Below are positions 7,894-16,101 of a stretch of 64,000 nucleotides of DNA, piece after piece. Each line of letters opens with the position of its first letter. Position 1 is the stretch's first letter. Made by a program: the position numbers and the translations under genes. Origin of the DNA: Blautia sp. SC05B48 (GTDB taxonomy: Bacteria > Bacillota > Clostridia > Lachnospirales > Lachnospiraceae); contig NZ_CP040518.1 of the NCBI RefSeq assembly GCF_005848555.1, positions 1,983,001 through 2,047,000 on the forward strand. Reading direction: 5' to 3'. The notes under the pieces were generated by a model. The model ran no database searches, was not told the origin of the DNA, and saw only the letters and a program-made list of their open reading frames with translations.

Positions 7894-9024
7894 ATGGGAT
7901 ATGTAAAATGGAGTTATGACACACTGAACCATTTCTGCGGAGATGTTTTTAAAGCATTTGGTTTTTCTGAGGAAGAAGGAAGCATCATTAAAGATGTTCT
8001 TCTGACTGCTGATCTCTATGGGATCGAGAGCCACGGAATGCAGAGAATGGTTCGTTACCATAAAGGAATCGAGAAGGGGACTATTCATCCCCAGGCGAAA
8101 CCGGAAGTTGTTTTTGAGACACCGATTTCTGCTGTGATAGACGGACATAATGGAATGGGCCAGCTGATCAGCCATTTTGCCATGGAAAAGGCAATTGAGA
8201 AGGCGAAGACAACTGGTGTGGGAATCGTAAGTGTACGAAATTCCAACCATTTCGGTATTGCAGGGTATTATGCGAACATGGCCTGTCATGAAGGACTTCT
8301 TGGAATGGCATGTACCAACTCCGAGGCGATCATGGTACCGACCTTCGGAAGAAAGGCTATGCTGGGTTCCAACCCGATCGCAGTTGCTATGCCTGCAGAC
8401 CCGTACCCGTTTTTCTTTGACTGTTCGACAACAGTTGTAACCAGAGGTAAACTGGAAATGTATAATAAGATGGGCAAGCCTCTTCCGGATGGCTGGGCAC
8501 TTGACAAAAACGGTCATGCCAGCAATAATGCACCGGATGTACTTGCAAACATCGTAGCCAAGAAAGGCGGCGGAATCATGCCTCTCGGCGGAAACGAGGA
8601 AGTCAGCGGAAGCCATAAGGGATATGGCTATGGAATGCTCTGTGAGCTGTTCAGCTCTATTCTTTCCATGGGCGTTACCTCCGACAAGTGCTGTACATTC
8701 CCGGATAAGACCGGTATCTGCCATGGATTTATGGCAATCAACCCGGAGGCATTCGGAGATCCGGATGCGATCCGCAAACATTTTTCAGAATACCTTGAGG
8801 CACTTCGGGAGAGTCCGAAGGCAGACGGTCAGGACAGGATCTATACACACGGCGAGAAAGAGGTAGCTGCTGAAAAAGACAGAAAAGAGAATGGCATTCC
8901 GGTCAACGACAATACCATGGTAGAGCTTGCTGATCTCTGCAGTTATCTGAAGCTTGATTTTGGTTCTTATTTTGAAGGCTATGAGCTTCCGAAGGACAGT
9001 AAATTCTTCGATGGTAATTATTAA
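7894..9024 (+). CDS. Ldh2-family malate/L-lactate/sulfolactate dehydrogenase
   Basis: A 376-residue NAD(P)-dependent 2-hydroxyacid dehydrogenase of the Ldh2/YlbC/MDH-2 family, unrelated in fold to classical LDH/MDH. The signature G-I-E-S-H-G-M-Q-R (catalytic His about residue 47), NSNHFGIAGYYA nucleotide-loop motif and GSNPIAVAMP are present. It oxidises a 2-hydroxyacid to the 2-oxoacid. The start at 7894 follows AGGAGAAAGG; the longer frame from 7831 is leader. Malic enzyme follows 56 bp downstream in the same operon, which favours malate as the substrate, but ureidoglycolate, lactate and sulfolactate enzymes look alike. Confidence 0.85.
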   Translation: MGYVKWSYDTLNHFCGDVFKAFGFSEEEGSIIKDVLLTADLYGIESHGMQRMVRYHKGIEKGTIHPQAKPEVVFETPISAVIDGHNGMGQLISHFAMEKAIEKAKTTGVGIVSVRNSNHFGIAGYYANMACHEGLLGMACTNSEAIMVPTFGRKAMLGSNPIAVAMPADPYPFFFDCSTTVVTRGKLEMYNKMGKPLPDGWALDKNGHASNNAPDVLANIVAKKGGGIMPLGGNEEVSGSHKGYGYGMLCELFSSILSMGVTSDKCCTFPDKTGICHGFMAINPEAFGDPDAIRKHFSEYLEALRESPKADGQDRIYTHGEKEVAAEKDRKENGIPVNDNTMVELADLCSYLKLDFGSYFEGYELPKDSKFFDGNY

Positions 9025-9080
9025 TTCAGGTAATCCTTTTGAAATGAAATATATCATAATTATCCAAGGAGGAAAAGAAA

Positions 9081-10256
9081 ATGGATTATGCAAAAGAGTC
9101 ATTAAGACTGCACGGAGATTGGAAAGGTAAGATCGAGGTTGTTACAAGAGTGCCGGTTGAGAATAAAGACGACCTTTCTCTTGCATATACACCAGGTGTA
9201 GCTCAGCCTTGCCTTGAGATCCAGAAAGATATCAATAAATCCTACGAGCTTACAAGAAGATGGAATATGTGTCTTGTTGTAACAGACGGTTCCGCAGTTC
9301 TTGGTCTTGGTGACATCGGACCGGAAGCAGGTATGCCTGTAATGGAAGGTAAATGTGTACTTTTCAAGGCATTCGGCGATGTAGACGCATTCCCGCTTTG
9401 CATTAAGAGCCATGATGTAGACGAGATCGTAAATACTATTTACATGATCTCCGGATCCTTCGGTGGTGTTAACCTTGAGGATATCTCCGCTCCGAGATGC
9501 TTTGAGATCGAGAAGAAGCTGAAAGAAAAATGTGATATTCCGATCTTCCATGATGACCAGCACGGAACTGCAGTTATCACACTTGCAGGCCTGACAAATG
9601 CTCTTAAGGTTGTCGGAAAGAAGAAAGAGGATGTTCGTATCGTTATGAACGGTGCAGGTGCAGCTGCTATCTCTATCTGCAGACTTCTTCTGAAAGCAGG
9701 CTTCAAGGATGTTACACTCTGCGACAGAAAGGGTGCCATCTATGAGGGACGTACAGAAGGAATGAACCCGGTTAAGGAAGAGATGAGCAAGCTCACAAAC
9801 CTTCAGAAGAAACAGGGATCTCTTGCAGAGATGCTGGTTGGCGCGGATGTATTTATCGGTGTTTCCGCTCCTGGAGCAGTTACAACAGAGATGGTTAAGA
9901 CCATGAACAAAGATGCCATCATCTTCGCATGCGCAAACCCGATACCGGAGATTTTCCCGGATGACGCAAAAGCAGGCGGAGCAAAGGTTATCTCTACAGG
10001 AAGAAGTGACTTCCCGAACCAGATCAACAACGTTCTTGCATTCCCTGGAATCTTCCGTGGTGCATTTGATGTAAGAGCAAGCGATATCAACGATGAGATG
10101 AAAATCGCAGCTTCCAAGGCTCTTGCAGATCTGATCACAGATGAGGAGCTTTCTCCGGAGTATATCATTCCGAAGGCATTCGACAAGAGAGTCGGACCGG
10201 CTGTCGCAAAAGCAGTAGCAGAGGCAGCAAAAGCAACAGGCGTAGCACGTATCTGA
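9081..10256 (+). CDS. NAD(P)-dependent malic enzyme
   Basis: A 391-residue bacterial short-form malic enzyme that converts malate to pyruvate and CO2 in the cytoplasm. The N-terminal domain shows SLAYTPGVAQPC (catalytic Tyr region), CIKSHDVDEIV (catalytic Lys), LEDISAPRCFEIE and IPIFHDDQHGTAV (metal ligands). The NAD domain follows with a G-A-G-A-A-A-I-S-I-C dinucleotide fold near residue 193. A strong ribosome binding site (CAAGGAGGAAAAG) precedes the ATG. Together with the upstream dehydrogenase it links malate, oxaloacetate and pyruvate, and both are probably controlled by the upstream FadR-type regulator. Confidence 0.93.
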   Translation: MDYAKESLRLHGDWKGKIEVVTRVPVENKDDLSLAYTPGVAQPCLEIQKDINKSYELTRRWNMCLVVTDGSAVLGLGDIGPEAGMPVMEGKCVLFKAFGDVDAFPLCIKSHDVDEIVNTIYMISGSFGGVNLEDISAPRCFEIEKKLKEKCDIPIFHDDQHGTAVITLAGLTNALKVVGKKKEDVRIVMNGAGAAAISICRLLLKAGFKDVTLCDRKGAIYEGRTEGMNPVKEEMSKLTNLQKKQGSLAEMLVGADVFIGVSAPGAVTTEMVKTMNKDAIIFACANPIPEIFPDDAKAGGAKVISTGRSDFPNQINNVLAFPGIFRGAFDVRASDINDEMKIAASKALADLITDEELSPEYIIPKAFDKRVGPAVAKAVAEAAKATGVARI

Positions 10257-10309
10257 TCTTAAGCGCCTGATACGAACCAAAACAGCCCTTCATTAAGAAG
10301 AATATATCA

Positions 10310-10347
10310 GACACCCGTACTCTGTAACCCGGTACGGGTGTCTTTTT
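10310..10347 (+). terminator. Rho-independent terminator after malic enzyme
   Basis: GACACCCGTAC (10310-10320) pairs perfectly with GTACGGGTGTC (10332-10342), followed by TTTTT. Confidence 0.92.
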
Positions 10348-10372
10348 GTTTCCCGGCAGGTGGTATTACCCT

Positions 10373-10401
10373 TTGACAAATGTCCTCTCAGTGAGTACAA
10401 T
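10373..10401 (+). promoter_or_regulatory. Promoter of hisC
   Basis: -35 TTGACA (10373-10378), 17-nt spacer, -10 TACAAT (10396-10401), 34 bp before the hisC start; AGGAGG follows. Confidence 0.85.
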
Positions 10402-10434
10402 AGCAAAAGAATATGATAGGAGGTTAAGCACAGC

Positions 10435-11493
10435 ATGAAACCATGGGAAGCTAATATACGAAAAGTAGTGCCGTATATTCCTGGCGAGCAGCCAAATGAG
10501 AGTGGCATGATCAAACTGAATACAAACGAGAATCCATATTCACCGGCTCCGGGTGTTGAGAAGGCGCTGAAGGCCCTTGATGCCGATACCCTGAGACTTT
10601 ATCCGGATCCGACAGCAGGAGAACTGGTACACAGTATTGCCGCGTTCTACGGACTGAAGGATGATCAGGTATTTACAGGCGTTGGTTCCGATGACGTACT
10701 GGCTATGTGTTTTCTCACATTTTTTAATTCAGAGAAGCCGATTCTGTTCCCGGATATCACCTATTCCTTCTATGATGTATGGGCAGATCTTTTAAGGATC
10801 CCATATGAGCGCCCGGTATTAGATGAGGAGTTCCATATCCGTAAAGAAGATTATTTCCGTGAAAACGGCGGAATCGTATTCCCTAACCCCAATGCACCGA
10901 CCGGCGTGGAAATGCCTCTTTCCGAGATCGAGGAGATCGTAGCAAAGAATCCGGAGAGTATCGTGATCGTAGATGAGGCGTACGTGGATTTCGGAGCAGC
11001 ATCCGCACTGCCGTTGATCGAAAAATATGATAATCTGCTTGTTGTGCAGACCTTCTCCAAGTCCAGATCCCTGGCAGGAATGCGTATTGGATATGCCTTC
11101 GGAAATCCGGAGCTGATCAAATATCTCAATGATGTGAAATATTCCTTTAATTCCTATACCATGGATCGTACTACTATCGCAGCTGGTGTGGCATCTATGG
11201 AGGATAAGGCATATTTTGAGGAATGCTGCCATAAGATCATTGCAACAAGAGAGTGGACAAAGGCAGAGCTCAGGAAGCTTGGATTTTCCTTCCAGGATTC
11301 CAGATCCAACTTTATCTTTGCCACACATGAGAGCTGTCCGGCCAAAGAGCTTTTCGCAGCACTGCGGGAGAAACATATCTATGTAAGATATTTCCCGAAG
11401 GACAGGATCGACAATCATCTCCGTATCACCATCGGTACCGATGAGGAGATGAAAAAACTGGTAGAATTCCTGACGGAATATCTGCAGAAATAA
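10435..11493 (+). CDS. hisC: Histidinol-phosphate aminotransferase
   Basis: A 352-residue class I/II PLP aminotransferase. Hallmarks are IKLNTNENPY near the N-terminus, GVGSDDVL, FPNPNAPTG (PLP ring stacking region), VIVDEAYVDF (PLP pyridine-N Asp) and the Schiff-base lysine in TFSKSRSLAGMRIGYA. This set is typical of HisC, which converts imidazole-acetol phosphate and glutamate to histidinol phosphate; cobalamin-pathway CobD-like and aromatic aminotransferases are related. No other his genes adjoin, so it is a stand-alone copy. It heads a two-gene unit with the membrane protein 16 bp downstream. Confidence 0.82.
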   Translation: MKPWEANIRKVVPYIPGEQPNESGMIKLNTNENPYSPAPGVEKALKALDADTLRLYPDPTAGELVHSIAAFYGLKDDQVFTGVGSDDVLAMCFLTFFNSEKPILFPDITYSFYDVWADLLRIPYERPVLDEEFHIRKEDYFRENGGIVFPNPNAPTGVEMPLSEIEEIVAKNPESIVIVDEAYVDFGAASALPLIEKYDNLLVVQTFSKSRSLAGMRIGYAFGNPELIKYLNDVKYSFNSYTMDRTTIAAGVASMEDKAYFEECCHKIIATREWTKAELRKLGFSFQDSRSNFIFATHESCPAKELFAALREKHIYVRYFPKDRIDNHLRITIGTDEEMKKLVEFLTEYLQK

Positions 11494-11509
11494 CAGTTAA
11501 GGAGGTATT

Positions 11510-12010
11510 ATGGAAGTACTGGTACAATGGTTTTCACACCACCTTGCACAGTTTATCTCTCCCGAGGGTGCTGTGTTCATCATTTCTATGATCCCGATAC
11601 TGGAGCTTCGAGGCGGTCTTCTGGCAGCCTCTCTGCTGAAGATATCGGCTGCGAAGGCATTGCCGATCTGTATCGTGGGAAATATTGTTCCGATTCCGTT
11701 TATCCTGCTTTTTATCCGGCAGATTTTTAAATGGATGAAAAAAACAAAGACATTCAGAGGTCTGATCACAAAGCTGGAAAATAGAGCTATGGGAAAGAGT
11801 GACCAGATCAAGAGATATGAATTTCTTGGACTTTTGCTGTTTGTGGGAATCCCTCTTCCGGGCACAGGAGCCTGGACAGGTGCACTGATCGCCTCTCTTC
11901 TTGAGGTGGATATCAAAAAATCCTCCATTGCGATCCTGTGCGGACTTTTTATGGCAAGTGCCATTATGTATATTGTTTCTTATGGAATTGTAGGAAATGT
12001 AGTGCATTGA
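11510..12010 (+). CDS. COG2426 small membrane (multidrug-export-like) protein
   Basis: A 166-residue integral membrane protein of the Sm_multidrug_ex (COG2426) family. Several hydrophobic segments are visible (about residues 19-38, 46-68, 103-125, 138-160) around the conserved motifs IPILELRGG and GIPLPGTGAWTGAL, which resemble half-helix hairpins of the DedA/SNARE-associated superfamily. The family name implies drug export but this has little direct support; a transport role at the cytoplasmic membrane is likely. RBS AAGGAGG is well placed. Confidence 0.8.
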   Translation: MEVLVQWFSHHLAQFISPEGAVFIISMIPILELRGGLLAASLLKISAAKALPICIVGNIVPIPFILLFIRQIFKWMKKTKTFRGLITKLENRAMGKSDQIKRYEFLGLLLFVGIPLPGTGAWTGALIASLLEVDIKKSSIAILCGLFMASAIMYIVSYGIVGNVVH

Positions 12011-12062
12011 CCGACCGCAGAGAAGGAATGTCTTTCTGATCGAAATCGGATTGAAAATAAAG

Positions 12063-12140
12063 AAATCCCTTACCGGATCTGTAAAATGATATGTGTTCTG
12101 TATTCTGGAAACATATCAGATATTGGTAAGGGATTTTTTT
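12063..12140. terminator. Bidirectional terminator between convergent operons
   Basis: AAATCCCTTACC (12063-12074) pairs with GGTAAGGGATTT (12125-12136), followed by T residues on the plus strand and preceded by A-rich DNA that supplies U residues for the minus transcript. It separates the hisC unit from the pilus-like operon. Confidence 0.85.
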
Positions 12141-12182
12141 ATGTGCTTTTACATATCAGGCAGATGTATACCAAGAAGATCC

Positions 12183-13244
12183 TTACATAAGTCTGCGCTT
12201 CAGCATGTCAGCGTTTAAAGCGTATTTCAGAGCTGTATCCCTGGTGATACGGCCTTTTTTATATAATTCCAGAAGGCTCTGGTCCATAGAACGCATCTGC
12301 TCCTGACCTGATGTGGAGATCACGCCTTCGATCTGGTGTACTTTATTGTCGCGGATCATATTGCGGATGGCAGGAGTCAGGCGCATGATCTCGAAAACAG
12401 GAATGTTGCGTCCGTCCACATCCGGGATCAGCTGCTGGGAGATCACAGCCTGAAGGACCATGGAAAGCTGGAGGGCAATCTGATGCTGCTGGGATGGCTC
12501 AAACACGTCCATGATGCGTTCAATGGTGTTGGCTGCTCCCAGAGTATGCAGGCTGGAAAGGACAAGATGACCGGTTTCCGCAGCGGTCATGGCAGTCTGG
12601 ATGGTTTCATGATCACGCATCTCTCCAAGAAGGATCACATCCGGGCTCTGGCGTAGTGTGGCACGAAGAGAGGTCAGATAGCTTTCAGTGTCGGTACAGA
12701 TCTCGCGCTGGCTGACGATACAGCGATCATGGCGGTGGAGATATTCCAGAGGATCTTCCAGAGTGATGATGTGGCCTTCCCGGGTATGGTTGATCCGGTC
12801 GATCAGACAGGCCATGGTGGTGGATTTGCCGCTTCCGGCAGAACCGGTAACAAGGACCATGCCACGGGTATATTCGGAGATGTTCATCACATCCTCGGGA
12901 ATGGAAAGTTCTGCAGGATCCGGCAGCCGGAAGGCGATCACGCGGATCACGGCAGCCAGGGAACCACGCTGCTTGTAGGCATTGACACGAAATCTGGAAA
13001 CACCGGGAATAGAAAAAGAAAAGTCATCATCACCGGTTTCCATAAGACGGGATATATCGCGGTTTTCCGCAAGTCCGTAAATGGTGCGGAGTAAATTTTC
13101 TGTCTGATCAGGCATCAGCCTGTCACCACGGTCCAAAAGATGACCGTCGATTTTTTCTGCCAGAGGGCGGCCGGCGATGATAAAGATATCAGAGACACGC
13201 CGGTTGGCAGCTTCTGCCAAAAATTCAGGAATAGAGGTATCCAT
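12183..13244 (-). CDS. PilT-like type IV pilus/type II secretion ATPase
   Basis: A 353-residue GspE/PilT-family ATPase. Walker A GSAGSGKST, Asp box (ITLEDPLEYLH), Walker B (VILLGEMRD) and His box (HLVLSSLHT) are present. The near-C-terminal AIRNMIRD matches the AIRNLIRE motif that marks retraction ATPases (PilT) rather than PilB. It is the last gene of a seven-gene minus-strand operon and the only ATPase in it. The start at 13244 is set by AAAGGAG nine bases upstream; longer in-frame starts lie inside the preceding gene. It acts as a cytoplasmic hexamer, driving movement of the pilus-like fibre or pseudopilus. Confidence 0.85.
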   Translation of the reverse strand: MDTSIPEFLAEAANRRVSDIFIIAGRPLAEKIDGHLLDRGDRLMPDQTENLLRTIYGLAENRDISRLMETGDDDFSFSIPGVSRFRVNAYKQRGSLAAVIRVIAFRLPDPAELSIPEDVMNISEYTRGMVLVTGSAGSGKSTTMACLIDRINHTREGHIITLEDPLEYLHRHDRCIVSQREICTDTESYLTSLRATLRQSPDVILLGEMRDHETIQTAMTAAETGHLVLSSLHTLGAANTIERIMDVFEPSQQHQIALQLSMVLQAVISQQLIPDVDGRNIPVFEIMRLTPAIRNMIRDNKVHQIEGVISTSGQEQMRSMDQSLLELYKKGRITRDTALKYALNADMLKRRLM

Positions 13245-13248
13245 AGGT

Positions 13249-13734
13249 TTATTCTCCTTTAAATACATTCTGGTGGTTGTCAGGTTGCCAGGATCCGGTA
13301 AGCTCTGTGTTCCATTGCAGGATCTGATAAGCAGAAGAGCTTTTTTTCTGCGGGTAAAAAATCTCAAGCACTACAGAAAGCTGTTGTGTCTCGGAAATTC
13401 CAACGGAGAAGGAAAGGGTGTGGCTGTGGGGATCCCAGCTGAGATCGTCCCTTGTGTCCGCAAGCTTTTGTACCATGGAAAAATATCCGGTCTCATCGGA
13501 AGCTTTTTCCCTGTATTGCTCCAGATCATCATGGATTTCTGAAACGGTTTCCGTGGCGTCTGCGCAGCCGGTGTAATAATTTTCGGTCTGTTCCATAGAA
13601 TGTCTGGCTGTGTTAAGACTGGATCTGGAGCTTCCAAGAGTAAGCAGAGCAAGTACACAGAGACACAGTACAGAGAAGATAAGAACCAGGGAAGGAATGC
13701 CGACAGTTACAAAAAACGTATGCTTCTGCTTCAA
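13249..13734 (-). CDS. Small membrane-anchored protein of pilus-like operon
   Basis: A 161-residue protein not recognised at family level. Residues about 12-34 form one hydrophobic segment (IPSLVLIFSVLCLCVLALL), then a helical stretch (residues 35-80) and a small extracellular domain. The topology matches minor pilins or pseudopilins, but there is no clear G-F prepilin-peptidase site. It overlaps the upstream gene by 4 bp (13731-13734), so the two are translationally coupled. It is likely a minor structural or assembly component of the fibre. Confidence 0.6.
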   Translation of the reverse strand: MKQKHTFFVTVGIPSLVLIFSVLCLCVLALLTLGSSRSSLNTARHSMEQTENYYTGCADATETVSEIHDDLEQYREKASDETGYFSMVQKLADTRDDLSWDPHSHTLSFSVGISETQQLSVVLEIFYPQKKSSSAYQILQWNTELTGSWQPDNHQNVFKGE

Positions 13735-14180
13735 TGTACAGCCTCCCTTCTGTAATCATCAACAGGAAAACGCAGGGTGATCCGATAAAGCTCATTGCCG
13801 TTGGAAAGCTGCTGGAAAGAAAGCTCGCCGGATTTTTCTGAAGAAATATCTGTTTCCAGGATCATTTCACAGGCGGCTTCTCCGGAAGAGCAGCTCTGCC
13901 AGTTACGGTTATAATACCAGATCAGGCTGGTGTCCTTTTTGATGCCCCCCGGAAGCAGAGAGAGGATCTGTTCATCGGTTCCGTCAGTGCCTTCCAGTAC
14001 CTCGCCCACGGAGGTTGTGAGAGCCTGGATCTGGTTCCACTGTTCTGCCTGGAGCCGGCTTTTCCGTGCTGCCGCGAAGATCTGGATGCAGGCAGCTGAG
14101 GAAAGTGACAGAAACAAAAGGGCAAGGATCATTTCCATCAGAAAAAGGCTGGTGCCGGAATTATGTCTTGATTTTTTCAT
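13731..14180 (-). CDS. Pseudopilin-like protein of pilus-like operon
   Basis: A 149-residue protein whose N-terminus (NSGTSLFLMEMILALLFLSL) resembles the type IV prepilin segment: a short basic leader, then a hydrophobic helix with an acidic residue at the fifth place after a possible cleavage point (TSLFLME is similar to FTLIE). The rest is a soluble domain with two Cys (CSSGEAACEM) that could form a disulfide. It overlaps its neighbours by 4 bp on each side (14177-14180 and 13731-13734). Minor pseudopilin is inferred from position and topology. Confidence 0.6.
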   Translation of the reverse strand: MKKSRHNSGTSLFLMEMILALLFLSLSSAACIQIFAAARKSRLQAEQWNQIQALTTSVGEVLEGTDGTDEQILSLLPGGIKKDTSLIWYYNRNWQSCSSGEAACEMILETDISSEKSGELSFQQLSNGNELYRITLRFPVDDYRREAVH

Positions 14181-14671
14181 GATGCCTCCTTTTGGGCAGT
14201 GCGATGAAGCAGGAATTCCGAGCGGATCCCTGTGGTACTTTCCAGGGAAAAGTGGTAAAAACCATTTTCCATTTCCGAAAACCGGAAATCGGAAAGCTGT
14301 GAGATGACGGTCCCTGCATCAGAGCTGGCCTGAGAGCCTTTTGCAGTGAAAAGCTCCATCAGACTGTCATTCTTCAGGTAAATATACGTGATATATTCTT
14401 TTCCTTTGATATCGTCCCGGAAACAAAGAGCCGGAATATCATCCAGGGAACCGGAAAAAATCTCATCGCCGCGGTCGTGCTGCCGGAATTTGGTAGTCAG
14501 ATAAGTTGCTGCGGTCCCAAGCTCGGAATCGGAGTCAGTCTGTTTCACAGTCTGCTGGTAAATCCGGGCGGAAAATAGCAGCATTAGTATAAGGAACAGA
14601 ACAAAAACACCGAAAAGAAGAAGCGAAAAAAGAGAAGAAACGGAATGTCCGGTGTTCTTCCGGTGATTCAT
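14177..14671 (-). CDS. DUF4860-like membrane-anchored protein of pilus-like operon
   Basis: A 164-residue protein with one N-terminal membrane helix (about residues 13-35, SLFSLLLFGVFVLFLILMLLF is the core) and an extracellular domain with GTAATYLTTKFRQHD and ITYIYLKNDSLMELFT. The pattern is that of DUF4860-type proteins found in Clostridial pilus-like operons (assignment from memory). It overlaps the genes on both sides by 4 bp. A minor-pilin role is inferred. Confidence 0.6.
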   Translation of the reverse strand: MNHRKNTGHSVSSLFSLLLFGVFVLFLILMLLFSARIYQQTVKQTDSDSELGTAATYLTTKFRQHDRGDEIFSGSLDDIPALCFRDDIKGKEYITYIYLKNDSLMELFTAKGSQASSDAGTVISQLSDFRFSEMENGFYHFSLESTTGIRSEFLLHRTAQKEAS

Positions 14672-15024
14672 GAGACATTCCCTCCTTTCACACTGCCGGA
14701 CAGAGCGATTACACTGATAGATGGCAGGAGATTGGAACCGTTAGGAACATATTCTACTACGAATTTGGTTTTGTCATAAGTGATATGATAATCCGAGAGA
14801 AGCTGGGACAGGCTTTCTGGGTATGTACCTGTGAGGGCATAGGTGCGGATAGCGCCGTTTTTCAGCGCCTGCTCCAGAGCGCTCTGTTCTTTTTGCACAG
14901 CCTGGTCGGAGGTGCTGCTGACACCTGCCACAAACAAGGTGCAGGATAAAACCAGAAGCAGCGCCGGAAAGAGAAGAAAAAATGTTCTGAGAAATTTTGT
15001 TCTGCGGCTTTCAAAAAGTTTCAT
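14668..15024 (-). CDS. Small pilin-like protein of pilus-like operon
   Basis: A 118-residue protein: a basic N-terminus (KLFESRRTKFLRT), one membrane helix (about residues 14-36), an amphipathic helix (SDQAVQKEQSALEQALKNGA) and a C-terminal part with TYALTGTYPESLSQLL. The motif A-x-x-G-x-Y-P-x-x-L is common just after the N-terminal helix of pilins and pseudopilins. It starts 12 bp after the GspF-like gene and overlaps the next gene by 4 bp. No prepilin cleavage site is obvious. Confidence 0.6.
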   Translation of the reverse strand: MKLFESRRTKFLRTFFLLFPALLLVLSCTLFVAGVSSTSDQAVQKEQSALEQALKNGAIRTYALTGTYPESLSQLLSDYHITYDKTKFVVEYVPNGSNLLPSISVIALSGSVKGGNVS

Positions 15025-15036
15025 ACGGTCACCACC

Positions 15037-16080
15037 TTACATTGCAAAATCTGAGAGGATCCCCAGAAGCGGCATCATGACGGATAAAAGGACCAGCCCC
15101 ACAAGAAGAGACAGCAGGATCACGATGGTAGGCTCCACAATAGAGACTGCCTGAGAGATCAGATCTATGGATTTTTCGGTGTACTGCCGGGAAAGCCTGC
15201 GGAAGGTTTCGTCACTGGAACCGGAATAGAAGGATATCGTGATGAGACGGCCTTCCATGCCGCCGAACAGACCGGATTCTGTAAGAGCCTTGGAAAAAGT
15301 TTCTCCGCTATCCAGGATAGAGGAAGCCTTCCGGAGTCTTTCGAGTATCACCGGCTGTGAGATCAGATCCTTTGTAAGCTCCAGGCTGGTTTCCGGGGAA
15401 AGTCCGCTCCGAAGTCCCAGGGAAAGGCCCTGGGTCAGACGACTGTAATCCATGGCAACCGGGATCTCACGGAAAAACGGGAGATGGATGTCCATTTTTC
15501 GCAGCTGGCTGTGGCCTTTTTCCGTAAGACTGAAAAACAGGATGCAGCTAATGAGGACTGCGGCGAGGATCAGAAAAACAGAGGAATACCGGCTGATCAC
15601 GTTGCCCGCATTCAGAAGTCCCCGGGAAACCCCGTTCATTTCCATTCCCATCTGGTTAAATACCTGTTGAAATACCGGCAGGACTTTTATCAGAAGGACC
15701 AGGATCACAACAGCCATCATGCCAAGCATGAGCAGCGGATAAGTGACTGCAGACCGTATCTGTCCGGAGATTTCTTCCTCCTGTTCATAGTGGGAACTGA
15801 GACTTTCCATGATCTCATCCAGGCAGCCGGTTTCCTCGCCGGTCCGGACATAGGCGGTCATGGATGAGGGAAAGACCCCGGATTCGTCAAGAGCCCGGGA
15901 AAGAGAACCGTTTTCTTCCACAGAACGGATCAGGGGTGTGAGGATTTGCCGGTCTGCATCGGTCTTGCTCTCGTCACAGAGGATGTGAAGTCCTTCAGCT
16001 GTGGATATGCCGGAATGCAGAAGCATTCCCATCTGCCCGCAGAAACTGGATAATTCCCGGGCTGTCAGTTTGTTTTTCAT
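15037..16080 (-). CDS. Type II secretion/type IV pilus inner-membrane platform protein (GspF/PilC-like)
   Basis: A 347-residue protein with two repeated GspF domains (about residues 8-125 and 205-330). The start ARELSSFCGQMGMLLHSGIS and the second-domain YSRLTQGLSLGLRSGLSPE are typical. Three membrane helices are visible: about 112-133, 160-182 and 317-340. Platform proteins sit in the cytoplasmic membrane and couple the hexameric ATPase to growth of the fibre. It is preceded by the transglutaminase lipoprotein gene (21 bp) and followed by four small membrane-anchored proteins and PilT. Confidence 0.85.
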   Translation of the reverse strand: MKNKLTARELSSFCGQMGMLLHSGISTAEGLHILCDESKTDADRQILTPLIRSVEENGSLSRALDESGVFPSSMTAYVRTGEETGCLDEIMESLSSHYEQEEEISGQIRSAVTYPLLMLGMMAVVILVLLIKVLPVFQQVFNQMGMEMNGVSRGLLNAGNVISRYSSVFLILAAVLISCILFFSLTEKGHSQLRKMDIHLPFFREIPVAMDYSRLTQGLSLGLRSGLSPETSLELTKDLISQPVILERLRKASSILDSGETFSKALTESGLFGGMEGRLITISFYSGSSDETFRRLSRQYTEKSIDLISQAVSIVEPTIVILLSLLVGLVLLSVMMPLLGILSDFAM

Positions 16081-16101
16081 AATAATGTCTCCTTTAGTGG
16101 G

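Noticed and set aside
7632..7919. Leader ORF of 95 codons with five-residue repeats
   Set aside because: No ribosome binding site before its ATG, it overlaps the dehydrogenase start, and the repeats alone explain the open frame. Kept as a repeat feature only.
9102..10280. 392-codon minus-strand ORF opposite malic enzyme
   Set aside because: It is antisense to a clear malic enzyme gene; the product is Cys/Ser/Arg-rich with no domain and no ribosome binding site.
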